Below, in pieces: positions 49,246 to 57,328 of a DNA stretch of 64,000 bases. Numbering within the stretch: the stretch's first letter is position 1; each line of letters starts with the position of its first letter. The translations under genes were made by a program, and so were the position numbers. The notes beneath the pieces were generated by a model. The model had not been told where the DNA came from. It saw only the letters and a program-made list of their open reading frames with translations, and ran no database searches. Source of the stretch: Kribbella kalugense (GTDB lineage Bacteria; Actinomycetota; Actinomycetes; Propionibacteriales; Kribbellaceae); contig NZ_SODF01000002.1 of NCBI RefSeq assembly GCF_004365875.1, forward strand, positions 1,364,001 to 1,428,000. Reading direction: 5' to 3'.

Positions 49246-49818
49246 ATGGCGCGCATGCGGAAACTGGTCTACGGCATGAACTTGACCCTGGACGGCTACG
49301 TCGCCGCGCCTGGGGACGACATCGGCTGGGGTACGGCTAGCGACGAGCTGTTTCAGTGGTGGCTCGATCAGGAGTTGGCGATCGGGCTGTTCTTGTACGG
49401 GCGCAAGCTGTGGGAGGCGATGAGTTCCCACTGGCCGACCGGCGACCAGCAGCCCGACGCTACGCCGGCACAGATCGAGTTCGCGCGGAACTGGCGGGAC
49501 ACGCCAAAGGTGGTGTTCTCCTCGACGATCGACAAGGTCGACTGGAACACCCGCCTGGTCACCGGCGACGCCGTAGCGGAGATCACCCGACTCAAGGCCG
49601 ACGACGGTGAGCCGATGAGGGTTGGTGGTGCCGCGCTCGCTGGGGCGGCGATGCGGGCCGGGCTGGTCGACGAGTACGAGATCGTCACCCATCCGGTGCT
49701 GGTGGGCGGCGGCAAACCGTTCTTCTCCGCACTGGACAGCTGGGTGAACCTGAACCTGGTGGAGACGCGGACGTTTCCCGGCGGCGTGGCCCTGGCCAGG
49801 TACGAGACGAGGCGTTGA
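49246..49818 (+). CDS. Dihydrofolate-reductase-like (RibD C-terminal domain) protein
   Basis: 190 residues. KLVYGMNLTLDGYVAAPGDD at the start and HPVLVGGGKPFFSAL near the end are the RibD/DHFR-like signature, with FLYGRKLWEAM in the middle. The ATG at 49246 follows AGAAAGG directly; an ATG at 49255 is the alternative. The ribosome-binding region (TGGCAGAAA, 49234-49242) is an exact inverse complement of TTTCTGCCA (49155-49163). Confidence 0.82.
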   Translation: MARMRKLVYGMNLTLDGYVAAPGDDIGWGTASDELFQWWLDQELAIGLFLYGRKLWEAMSSHWPTGDQQPDATPAQIEFARNWRDTPKVVFSSTIDKVDWNTRLVTGDAVAEITRLKADDGEPMRVGGAALAGAAMRAGLVDEYEIVTHPVLVGGGKPFFSALDSWVNLNLVETRTFPGGVALARYETRR

Positions 49819-49896
49819 GCGCGATCCCTTCCCTGCTTGTCTGAGGGAGTGGCAGCCCGCCCCGGGGCTAGGTCGAGAGCTGCGGACGGTCTTGGC

Positions 49897-49924
49897 TTGA
49901 CGCATGCCGATATGGGCATATGAT
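49897..49924 (+). promoter_or_regulatory. Promoter of the ArsR operon with overlapping palindrome
   Basis: TTGACG (49897-49902), a 16-base spacer and TATGAT (49919-49924), six bases before the ATG at 49931: the clearest promoter in the window. ATATG-GG-CATAT (49910-49921) overlaps the -10 and could be the ArsR operator. Confidence 0.75.
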
Positions 49925-49930
49925 TGCGGC

Positions 49931-50275
49931 ATGGCACGAGCTGCGACTACGTCGGATGTGTTCAATGCGATTGCGGAGCCGCAGCGGCGGGACATTTTGG
50001 TGTTGTTGCGGGCGGGGGAGCGGCCGGTGACTGAGTTGGCTCGGGAGTTGGGGATGACTCAGCCGGGGGCGTCCAAACACCTGCGCGTACTGCGCGAGGT
50101 CGGGCTGGTGCGGGACCGGAAGGCGGGCAAGCAGCGTCTGTACGGGCTGGATGCGCGCGGGCTGCGGCCGGTGCACGAGTGGTCCGGCGGGTTCGAGCAG
50201 TTCTGGAATGAGAGCTTCGACCGGTTGGACGCCTACGTGCAGGACCTCAAGCAGGCAAGGCCGGAGGAGAGCTGA
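49931..50275 (+). CDS. ArsR-family regulator
   Basis: 114 residues. The wHTH covers most of the protein: FNAIAEPQRRDILVLLRAGE, then MTQPGASKHLRVLREVGLV (recognition helix) and the wing DRKAGKQRLYGLD. No metal-binding Cys motif, so it belongs to the non-metal ArsR group that sits before SRPBCC genes. Leaderless from the promoter at 49897-49924. Its stop overlaps the next start (TGATG). Confidence 0.9.
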   Translation: MARAATTSDVFNAIAEPQRRDILVLLRAGERPVTELARELGMTQPGASKHLRVLREVGLVRDRKAGKQRLYGLDARGLRPVHEWSGGFEQFWNESFDRLDAYVQDLKQARPEES

Positions 50276-50745
50276 TGGGTACGACGGCGGCCGACCGCGA
50301 GATCGTCATTTCGCGGGTGATCGACGCCCCACAGGAGTTGGTCTTCGAGGCGTTCACCGAGATCCGGCACCTGTCGCAGTGGTGGGGACCGGAAGGGTTC
50401 ACCACCACCACTCGGGCGTTCGAGTTCCGCGCCGGCGGAGTGTGGGACTTCGTGATGCACGGACCGGACGGGACGGACTATCAGGAGTGGATCTCCTGGA
50501 CCGAGATCGCCCCGCCGGAGCGGATCACCATGCTGCACGGCGAATGCCGCGATGACCCGAACGCGTTCGAGTCGGTCCTGACGTTCGAGCCCGCCGGCTC
50601 GGCGACCCGGGTCGAGATGCGCGCGGTGTTCCCCACCAAGGAACTGCGCGACGAGGCAGCCGAGAAGTACCACGCGATCGAGGCCGGCCAGCAGACGCTG
50701 AGCAATTTGGCGGCCTACATCACCCAGATGAAGGAGGGCCGCTGA
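50275..50745 (+). CDS. SRPBCC (AHSA1-type) protein
   Basis: 156 residues. EIVISRVIDAPQELVFEAFT (9-28), WWGPEGFTTTT and FVMHGPDGTDYQEWI are the START-like AHSA1 signature. A hydrophobic-ligand-binding protein encoded with an ArsR regulator, a widespread pair. Coupled to both neighbours by TGATG overlaps. Confidence 0.9.
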   Translation: MGTTAADREIVISRVIDAPQELVFEAFTEIRHLSQWWGPEGFTTTTRAFEFRAGGVWDFVMHGPDGTDYQEWISWTEIAPPERITMLHGECRDDPNAFESVLTFEPAGSATRVEMRAVFPTKELRDEAAEKYHAIEAGQQTLSNLAAYITQMKEGR

Positions 50746-51365
50746 TGGCCGGGAAAGTGTTCTTCGGTGTGTCGATGTCGCTGGACGGGTTCATCGCGCC
50801 GAAGTCCAGCGAGGAGTTGATGGGGAAGCAGTGGATGGAACTACAGGGGTGGGTCTTCCCACTGCGGTTCTTCCGGGAGAACTTGAAGCTCGGCAAGGGC
50901 GGCGAGGAAGGGCGCGACAACGACATCGCCCGGGAGACGTTCGAGCGCACCGGCGTGAGCGTGATGGGCAAGCGGATGTTCGACGCCGGCGAGCGGATGT
51001 GGCCGGAGGAGGCGCCGTTCCACACGCCGGTCTTCGTCGTGACGCACGAGAAGCGTGACCCTTGGGAGCGGCCGGGTGGCACGACGTTCCACTTCATCAA
51101 CGACGGCATCGAGGCCGCGCTCGACCAGGCCCGCATGGCCGCCGGCGACCGCGACGTCCGTATTGCCGGTGGCGGCTCGACGATCCTGGAGTATCTGAAC
51201 GCCGGCCTGATCGACGAGTTCACGATCGCGCTGTCGCCCGTGCTGTTCGGCGCCGGAGTCCGCCTGTTCGAGGGCATCGACGCGAGCCGCGTCGCCCTGG
51301 AGCAGATCAACGCCGAGCATTCGCCGAAGGTGACGCACCTGACCTACGCCGTCCGGCAGCGGTAA
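50745..51365 (+). CDS. Dihydrofolate-reductase-like (RibD C-terminal domain) protein
   Basis: 206 residues. KVFFGVSMSLDGFIAP, GVSVMGKRMFDAGERMW and LSPVLFGAGVRLFEGI mark the fold. Third gene of the ArsR operon, start overlapping the SRPBCC stop (TGATG). It is more like the 49246 product in motif order than like the 21466 product. Substrate unknown. Confidence 0.85.
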   Translation: MAGKVFFGVSMSLDGFIAPKSSEELMGKQWMELQGWVFPLRFFRENLKLGKGGEEGRDNDIARETFERTGVSVMGKRMFDAGERMWPEEAPFHTPVFVVTHEKRDPWERPGGTTFHFINDGIEAALDQARMAAGDRDVRIAGGGSTILEYLNAGLIDEFTIALSPVLFGAGVRLFEGIDASRVALEQINAEHSPKVTHLTYAVRQR

Positions 51366-51405
51366 TTGGATTGCTGATCGGCCGTGGCCGCCGGACGATG
51401 CGGGC

Positions 51406-52398
51406 ATGACCATCGCGCAGCTCGATCCGGCCGACTCTGTGGCGATGGGCCGGTGGTACGACCTGAGGGTCGCGGCCAGCCAGCAAGATCTGCCTGACTT
51501 TCCCGCTCCCAGCCGACAGGAACACGCGGCCCGGTTCGAGTACCCGTGGCCGGCCTTGACTGAAGAGGCGATGCTCGCCTGGGACGGAGACCGGGTCGTC
51601 GGAGCTGCGTCGTACCTGATGCCACAGACGGAGAACCTCAGTACGGCGTACCTCGAGCTGGTCGTGCACCCGCAGTACCGGCGTCGCGGTATCGGGACCG
51701 GGTTGCTGGAGGAGGTCTACGCGGCCGCCCGGCGACACCACCGGAGTCTGGTCGAGATCGAGACGGTTCGGGCGCTGCCCGGCGGCGTTGCGCGTGACGA
51801 GGCCGGCTACCGCTACCTCACCAATCGCGGTTATCAGCCCGGCATGACGAGCATCAGATCCCGATGCCAGATCGCTGGTTCAGAAGGCGACGAGGCGCCC
51901 GACGGGTACTCGCTGGTGCAGTGGCGTGACGCCGTACCCGACGAAATCATCGAGGACGTCGCCGCGCTGCAAACCCGGCTCCTGCTCGACGCGCCCAGCG
52001 GCGATCTGACGGTCGAGCAGGAGGTGTACGACGCTGCTCGGGTACGCGCCCAGGAGGCGACCGAACTGGGCCGCGGTCATCGCGCCTACTCGACCGCGGC
52101 CCGGCACGACGCGACCGGTCAGATCGTCGCCCGTACCAAGGTCGCGTTCGAGGGCAGCGAAGCCACTCACGGGCGGCAGCGGATCACGATCGTCGAGCCG
52201 GCCCACCGAGGCCAGGGTCTCGGTCTGATCGTGAAGTCGGCCAACCATGCGTACGCACGGGCAAACGAGCCGGCGCTGCGGGTCATCGACGCGTGGAACG
52301 CCGAGGACAACACGCATATGCGGGCCGTCAACGCACAGCTCGGCTTCCAGCCGGTGGACAGCTGGTCGGTCTTCCAGCTGCCCACAAATCCGAGCTGA
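51406..52398 (+). CDS. Tandem GNAT acetyltransferase
   Basis: 330 residues with two GNAT domains. The N-terminal one has LVVHPQYRRRGIGTGLLEEV (about 87-106; acetyl-CoA loop R-R-x-G-x-G). The second, around residues 185-325, has EPAHRGQGLGLIVKSANHAY. Substrate unknown. Confidence 0.85.
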   Translation: MTIAQLDPADSVAMGRWYDLRVAASQQDLPDFPAPSRQEHAARFEYPWPALTEEAMLAWDGDRVVGAASYLMPQTENLSTAYLELVVHPQYRRRGIGTGLLEEVYAAARRHHRSLVEIETVRALPGGVARDEAGYRYLTNRGYQPGMTSIRSRCQIAGSEGDEAPDGYSLVQWRDAVPDEIIEDVAALQTRLLLDAPSGDLTVEQEVYDAARVRAQEATELGRGHRAYSTAARHDATGQIVARTKVAFEGSEATHGRQRITIVEPAHRGQGLGLIVKSANHAYARANEPALRVIDAWNAEDNTHMRAVNAQLGFQPVDSWSVFQLPTNPS

Positions 52399-52441
52399 GA
52401 CGCATAGGCAGGTGGCGCGATCACCTGGCAGCATGCGAGTC

Positions 52442-52699
52442 ATGTCTACCGACTACGGACTACCGATCGGCCAGGTCCTGGGCGATGGGTTTCGGGTTCC
52501 CGAGCTGCTGCCGAGCTGGACCGCTCTGGAAGGCATCGTGCTGGTCAAATGCCTGGACGCCGAAGGCCACCCGAGCTGGGCGTTCCGCGAGACCGAAGGG
52601 ATGAACGTCGAGGAAGTGATCGGCGTTCTCACCATTCAACTGGACATGCTGCGCGAACGCGCTGTCGACGCCTTTCGGGGAGACGACGAGGACGACTAG
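52442..52699 (+). CDS. Hypothetical 85-residue protein
   Basis: MSTDYGLPIGQVLGDGFRVP then ELLPSWTALEGIVLVKCLDA and a strongly acidic end (RGDDEDD). Codon use is normal for the window. It has no recognised domain; the strand/helix alternation suggests a small folded protein. ATG has no clear ribosome-binding site. Confidence 0.55.
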   Translation: MSTDYGLPIGQVLGDGFRVPELLPSWTALEGIVLVKCLDAEGHPSWAFRETEGMNVEEVIGVLTIQLDMLRERAVDAFRGDDEDD

Positions 52700-52723
52700 C
52701 GAGCGCGCGGTGTAAGTCAGTTG

Positions 52724-53452
52724 TCAGGTGGCCTCGATCGTGTCGAGGTCCCGGACGGCGAAGCGGTGGTGTTCCCACTCCTCCCCGAGGATCACGTGCA
52801 GGCAGTGGCGGACGGTCTCGGGATGCTCGGGATTGTGCGGGTTCTTCCGCGGTTCGTCGAGCTCGGCCGGGGTAGTGGCGGCGATGAAGTCGCGGACCAT
52901 GGCGACACGGCCGGCGCGGGCCTCGAGCACCTCGGCGTACGACGGGGTTTTCGCAGCGGGGTCGTCCGTGCCGCCGTACTTCAGCCCGATCGGGTGGTAC
53001 GGATCTTCGAGCTCCAGGATCCCGCGGCCGAGCCAGGTGTCCGTGGCGTGGACAAGGTGTCGCTGCGTCTGCGCGAACGACCACTCGCCGCCCACCGACA
53101 CATCGACCGCGCCGGCAGGCATGCCCTCGGCGCGGTCGAGTGTGGCCGCCCAAGTGCGCTCGATCTCAGCCCAGGCCGCCAGCAGACCGGCCGGATCCTC
53201 TGCATTCCGATTCGCGCGGCCTGGGAACCGGCGGTTGAGCTCAGCGTCGACGTACCCCGCCACCTCGATGCCGTTGACCTTCAGGCTGCCGCCGGGCTCA
53301 CCCAGCCAGGGCGAGTCGATATCCCCACCCTGGATGTCGACGCCGTGCATCACGGTCCCGGAAAGATCGCACTCGACGAACCGTGCGCCGTGCAGGTTCG
53401 CCTCGAAGAACTCCGCCGCCTCCAGGTCGTCGGACGGACCGAATTTCGTCAT
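52724..53452 (-). CDS. DinB-like protein with short pentapeptide-like N-terminus
   Basis: 242 residues. N-terminal FFEANLHGARFVECDLSGTV has pentapeptide-like A(N/D)LxG spacing; the rest resembles the DinB four-helix domain: WSFAQTQRHLVHATDTWLGR (about 125-144) and ETVRHCLHVILGEEWEHHRF (about 213-232) hold the likely metal-binding His residues. Such proteins are thiol-dependent (mycothiol or bacillithiol) transferases or hydrolases. The ATG has GGGAG upstream. Confidence 0.78.
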   Translation of the reverse strand: MTKFGPSDDLEAAEFFEANLHGARFVECDLSGTVMHGVDIQGGDIDSPWLGEPGGSLKVNGIEVAGYVDAELNRRFPGRANRNAEDPAGLLAAWAEIERTWAATLDRAEGMPAGAVDVSVGGEWSFAQTQRHLVHATDTWLGRGILELEDPYHPIGLKYGGTDDPAAKTPSYAEVLEARAGRVAMVRDFIAATTPAELDEPRKNPHNPEHPETVRHCLHVILGEEWEHHRFAVRDLDTIEAT

Positions 53453-53577
53453 GCCATCTCCCTCGTTTGTCGATGTGCGGCGAGCCTAGCCGTGACCTCG
53501 GACACAAAAGTCGTGCGCGGGCCGCGCGGCCCGTGATGGGGTCGGGAGAACTGACAGCGCGACGGAGGGAACGGGTC

Positions 53578-54570
53578 ATGGACGTCCTGAGTGCGGCGGA
53601 GCGGGTGGGCTTCTCGGAGCGGGACCGGGTGCGATTCCAGCCGGTCGAGAACGAGCTGCGGGTGCCGGACGAGGCCGAGGCGTTACTGGAGTACTGCGGT
53701 GTGAATGCGGCTGATCGGCAGGAGATGCTGGCCGCGCGCCCGGATCCGGATCGGGATCCGGACTGGTGGGCGATCGCGTCGGCGCTGGCCGGTGAGGTCG
53801 AGCGGGATCTGGGGCTTGCGGTTCCGTCGACAGGGTTCAGAGGCTGGCCCGCCGTGCCACGGGATGCCTCGGCGGTGGGGTTGTTCGCTGGTGCGTGGGC
53901 GCTGCTGGCCAACGTGCCGCGGCTGCTCCAGCTACACGCGGACCGTGGTGTGCCGGAGTCGGTGACCGTTGCGACGATTTCGGCGCTGGGTGGGGTGATG
54001 GCGACGCACCGGCAAGTCTTCGGTCGTGCTGGTGTCGGACTGATGCCGCTGTGGGGTCCGCCGCTGCGGTTCCGTGGCGCCGACTACGAGATTGGTCGGC
54101 ACGATTACACCCGCACTCAGCTCGGCCTGGGCGATGGAGTCTCCGGACACCTGCTCTTGATCCACATCCCACCGACCGGCCCACTCGACGTACAGGCGTC
54201 GGAGGAGTCCGTGGCGACTGCGGTGGAGTCCTTCAAACGCTGGTACCCGGAAGAGCCGATAGCGGCGCTTGCGTGTCACTCGTGGCTGCTGGACCCACAG
54301 CTGGCCGAGTACTTGCGTCCTGACTCGAACATCATCCGTTTCCAGCGGCGCTTCGACCTGCTCCCCCTGCTGACACCGGAGGACCAGTCCGAGGGCGACC
54401 GGGAGCTCATGCGCCTCGGACTGCAGTTGCCGGTGCCTGATGGCGCGCTGACCGAAGAGGACCTTGCCGGCGTGCCTCAGGACTCCACACTGCAGCGTGC
54501 TTTCGTGACCCACCTGCGGAGTGGTCGGCATTGGTACGGGCGCACAGGCATGCTTACAGGATGGAACTGA
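53578..54570 (+). CDS. Acyltransferase-like protein of unknown role
   Basis: 330 residues. GLFAGAWALLANVPRLLQLH and MATHRQVFGRAGVG, then HIPPTGPLDVQASEESV resemble actinobacterial 'acyltransferase domain' proteins that contain a GNAT-like C-terminal part (WYPEEPIAALACHSWLLDPQ). The ATG at 53578 has a strong GGAGGGA eight bases upstream and is preferred to the ATG at 53536. The 3' end overlaps the hydrolase start by 10 bases. Function not established. Confidence 0.65.
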   Translation: MDVLSAAERVGFSERDRVRFQPVENELRVPDEAEALLEYCGVNAADRQEMLAARPDPDRDPDWWAIASALAGEVERDLGLAVPSTGFRGWPAVPRDASAVGLFAGAWALLANVPRLLQLHADRGVPESVTVATISALGGVMATHRQVFGRAGVGLMPLWGPPLRFRGADYEIGRHDYTRTQLGLGDGVSGHLLLIHIPPTGPLDVQASEESVATAVESFKRWYPEEPIAALACHSWLLDPQLAEYLRPDSNIIRFQRRFDLLPLLTPEDQSEGDRELMRLGLQLPVPDGALTEEDLAGVPQDSTLQRAFVTHLRSGRHWYGRTGMLTGWN

Positions 54571-55334
54571 GGATTTCAGTCGGGCAGGACGAGCTGTGGG
54601 CCGAGCACCTGGCCGGGGGTGGCGTACCGATCGTCTTGCTGCACCCGGGGATCGGTGACTCGCGTGTTTGGGACCTAGTACTGCCAGGCCTGAGCGGTCG
54701 GCGGGTGCTGAGGTACGACGTCCGTGGGTTCGGCAGGTCGCCGCAGCCGACCACCGAGTTCTCGCTGCTCAAGGATTTGGAGACGACTCTGGACCAGCTG
54801 GACCTCCAGCGTGTGCTGCTGGTCGGCTGCTCGATGGGTGGCGGTACGGCGCTCAGCTTCACGCTGGCGCATCCGGACCGAGTCCACGGTCTGGTGCTGT
54901 TGTGCCCAGGTGTCCCCGGCTTCCCCCGGCCCGAGGAGGCCGAGCTGGATGCGGAGTACGACGTACTGGCTGCTAAACGGGACATTGAAGGTCTCGTGCA
55001 GCTGGGACTGCGAGACGGGGCAGCAGCCGGGGCCGACGACGCTGCGGTCGCCCAGCTTCGCGCTGCTGTCCCAGGGTGGTTTGGTCAGGAGGAGTACCAG
55101 CAACCGGACCCGCCTGTGTATGACCGGCTCCAGGAGATACAGGTGCCGTCTGTCGTCATGGTCGGCGACAAGGACCGCCCGATCCTCGCAGCCGTGGCCG
55201 GTGCCACCGCGGCCCGCATCCCCGGGTGCGAGTTCATCTGGATGTCCGGCGTCGACCACCTCCCCAGCCTGCGCGACCCAAAGCTGGTGACCGACACCAT
55301 CCTCCGCCTGGCCGGTGACTACGAGGCTGGATAG
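54561..55334 (+). CDS. Alpha/beta hydrolase
   Basis: 257 residues. IVLLHPGIGDSRVWD (oxyanion region), YDVRGFGRS, nucleophile GCSMGG (Ser at about 93), MVGDKDRP (Asp) and GVDHLPSL (His) complete the triad. ATG at 54561 overlaps the preceding stop by 10 bases. Its 3' end overlaps the convergent trpD stop. Substrate unknown. Confidence 0.85.
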   Translation: MELRISVGQDELWAEHLAGGGVPIVLLHPGIGDSRVWDLVLPGLSGRRVLRYDVRGFGRSPQPTTEFSLLKDLETTLDQLDLQRVLLVGCSMGGGTALSFTLAHPDRVHGLVLLCPGVPGFPRPEEAELDAEYDVLAAKRDIEGLVQLGLRDGAAAGADDAAVAQLRAAVPGWFGQEEYQQPDPPVYDRLQEIQVPSVVMVGDKDRPILAAVAGATAARIPGCEFIWMSGVDHLPSLRDPKLVTDTILRLAGDYEAG

Positions 55335-56350
55335 ATCCAGCGATCCAGCAACGCTGCGGCCCGGCCGGTGTCGACTGCCTCTCGGCAACGCTCGAAGCAG
55401 TCTGGTAACTGCTCAAGGCCGGACTCCAGCGACAGAGTCGTTAGTGCAGCAGCGGCGTTCAGCAGTACGACGTCGCGCACCGGGCCGTGCTCTCCGTCGA
55501 CCAGCCTGCGCAGCAACTGGGCATTGAACGCCGCGTCACCACCGCGCAGCTCAGCCAGTGACGACGGTCGCAAACCCAACGAGCGCGGGTCGAACACCAC
55601 CTCCGACGCAGACCCGCCATGGACCATCCACAGCCGCGAGTACCCAGTAGTGGTCAGCTTGTCGAGCCCGTCGTCGCCACGCGCCACCAGTGCCAACTTC
55701 CCCTGCTGGGCAAGCGCGCCGGCGAGTACGGGAAGCATCCGTGGGTTGGCGACGCCGACCAGCTGGTGCTGCGGGTCGGCCGGGTTGAGCAACGGCGCCA
55801 GGACGTTGAACGCGGTCGGGACAGCCAGCTCACGTCGTACGACCGCAACCTCGCGGAGCACCGGGTTGAAGCGTGGAGCGAACAGGTAAGTCAGACCGAC
55901 CTCAGCCGCGACCTGTGCTGCTTCTGTAGCTGACAGGTCGAGCGGTACGCCGAGGTGCTCGACGAGATCACCAGAGCCGGCGGCTGACGAGGACGCTGCC
56001 CGTCCGCCGTGTTTGACGACTGTGACGCCGGCAGCGGCCGCAACCACCGCAGCCATGGTGGAGATGTTCGCCGCACCGGTCCGGTCACCACCCGTGCCGA
56101 CGATGTCCACGAACGGTCCGCGGATCCGCACCGGCGTCGCGTGCGAACGCAGTACCGCGGCCAGACCGTTGAGCTCGTCGGGGGTCTCGCCCTTGGCCCG
56201 CAAGGCGATCAGGAACCCGGAGATCTGGGCCGGCGAGGCTTCACCCAGGACCAGTTGGTCCATTGCCCAGCCCGTGTCCGCCGCCGAGAGGTCGGAGCCG
56301 GCCAGGAGTGCGGAGATCAGGCCGGACCAGGTCCGGAGTGTTGTCGCCAT
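55319..56350 (-). CDS. trpD: Anthranilate phosphoribosyltransferase
   Basis: 343 residues. PRPP loop DIVGTGGDRTGAANIST (about 81-97), KHGGRAASSSAAGSGDLVEHLG (about 112-133; split by the helix) and FAPRFNPVLREVAVVRREL are TrpD signatures. It makes phosphoribosyl anthranilate in tryptophan synthesis. The ATG at 56350 has GAGGA six bases upstream. It is the only trp gene in the window and has its own attenuator, so the pathway is split in this genome. Confidence 0.95.
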   Translation of the reverse strand: MATTLRTWSGLISALLAGSDLSAADTGWAMDQLVLGEASPAQISGFLIALRAKGETPDELNGLAAVLRSHATPVRIRGPFVDIVGTGGDRTGAANISTMAAVVAAAAGVTVVKHGGRAASSSAAGSGDLVEHLGVPLDLSATEAAQVAAEVGLTYLFAPRFNPVLREVAVVRRELAVPTAFNVLAPLLNPADPQHQLVGVANPRMLPVLAGALAQQGKLALVARGDDGLDKLTTTGYSRLWMVHGGSASEVVFDPRSLGLRPSSLAELRGGDAAFNAQLLRRLVDGEHGPVRDVVLLNAAAALTTLSLESGLEQLPDCFERCREAVDTGRAAALLDRWIYPAS

Positions 56351-56397
56351 CGAGAGTCCTCGGGGGGTGCTGGGCCGCCCACGAGGAGACATCACAA

Positions 56398-56459
56398 CGG
56401 CCGCCTCGCAGGAGACGGCCGGGTGGATACGCGCGAAGTCAGGCCGTCAGTCGACGGCC
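56398..56459 (-). promoter_or_regulatory. Trp attenuator of trpD
   Basis: On the complement, strand 1 GGCCGTC (56453-56459) pairs with strand 2 GACGGCC (56442-56448); strand 2 can instead pair with an identical GGCCGTC in strand 3 (within 56412-56421). Strand 3, CGGCCGTCTC (56412-56421), pairs with strand 4, GAGGCGGCCG (56398-56407), to form the terminator stem. The Trp-rich leader peptide ends inside the 1:2 loop. This is the classical four-strand layout. Confidence 0.8.
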
Positions 56460-56485
56460 CACCACATACCTGCGCGCTGGAACAT
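56447..56485 (-). CDS. trpL: Trp leader peptide
   Basis: The complement reads MFQRAGMWWAVD and a TGA stop: 12 residues with two adjacent Trp codons. The -10 box TAGGGT (complement at 56493-56498) lies seven bases before the ATG. Stop codon falls in the loop of the first attenuator stem. When tryptophan is scarce the ribosome would stall at the Trp codons and favour the 2:3 antiterminator. Confidence 0.85.
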   Translation of the reverse strand: MFQRAGMWWAVD

Positions 56486-56487
56486 GC

Positions 56488-57243
56488 CTATGACCCTACC
56501 TGCCACCCCCGGATGTAGTCGACGGTGAAGCTGGGAACCTCAAGTCGCTCGCCGGGGAAGTCGAACACGGCCAGCATCAGCTGCATCGGGTACGTCGGTG
56601 CGCCCTGGCAACTGCGGATCGCGGTGCCGTCCACGGAGAACGTCGCCTCGCCACCGGTCCACTGGACTGCATACGTGTGGAAATCACGCAGGTCGATCGG
56701 GAGACGGACCGCCTCGAAGTCCTGCGGTACGGCGGGGTCGCGGATCGTCTTCAGGCCCATACCGACGGCAGCTGACTCACCGGGGACCAGTGCGTTGCCG
56801 AACACCTCCATGACGCAGATCTCGCCACACCGGTCCGGCTGGTCCTCCAGCCCGACCATCCAGAGCGACACCATCGACTGTGGACCCAGATCGGCCTTGG
56901 CGCGGAGTTCGACGTACCCGCCGCTTGGAGTCCAGCCCCAGAACGGCTCCTGCTCCTCCCGGACGACCAGACCGTCGCGGTACGGCTGCTGCCCTACTGT
57001 GCTGCCGACCGGTCCGGAGAAGTTGCCTGACTGGATGCCGGAGACCCGCAGGTCTGGCTGGTGGTCGCCCTCGCACCAGAGGCCTTGGTCGACCGGGATG
57101 CTGAGTGTCAGGCAGGAGTCGGCCAGGTGGTACGTCGCTGCCGATGCGGCGCGAGAGCTCCACGGTGGCAAGTAGTGCGGTGACCAGACGGACAGGTCCA
57201 GCGACGACGCGTCGAAGTCGTCCTCGAACACCAACTCGCTCAT
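56488..57243 (-). CDS. GH16-like (laminarinase-type) protein without signal peptide
   Basis: 251 residues of the concanavalin-like fold. The catalytic-strand motif of GH16 is E-[ILV]-D-x-x-E; here it is EICVMEVFG with Glu141 and Glu146 kept and Cys143 at the Asp position. WGWTPSGGYVELRAKADLG and FHTYAVQWTGGEATFSVDGT are typical GH16 strands. No signal peptide or membrane helix precedes the domain, unlike secreted beta-glucanases. It may be an intracellular or inactive member. The 3' end lies next to the trp promoter. Divergent from the sigma-factor gene. Confidence 0.75.
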   Translation of the reverse strand: MSELVFEDDFDASSLDLSVWSPHYLPPWSSRAASAATYHLADSCLTLSIPVDQGLWCEGDHQPDLRVSGIQSGNFSGPVGSTVGQQPYRDGLVVREEQEPFWGWTPSGGYVELRAKADLGPQSMVSLWMVGLEDQPDRCGEICVMEVFGNALVPGESAAVGMGLKTIRDPAVPQDFEAVRLPIDLRDFHTYAVQWTGGEATFSVDGTAIRSCQGAPTYPMQLMLAVFDFPGERLEVPSFTVDYIRGWQVGS

Positions 57244-57328
57244 GACCCAATGATGAGTGGACCGGGCAGCCTGTCACATCATGGTGTCCCGATTCGTCAG
57301 GGAAGTGATGGGACAGGAGAACGCAGCG

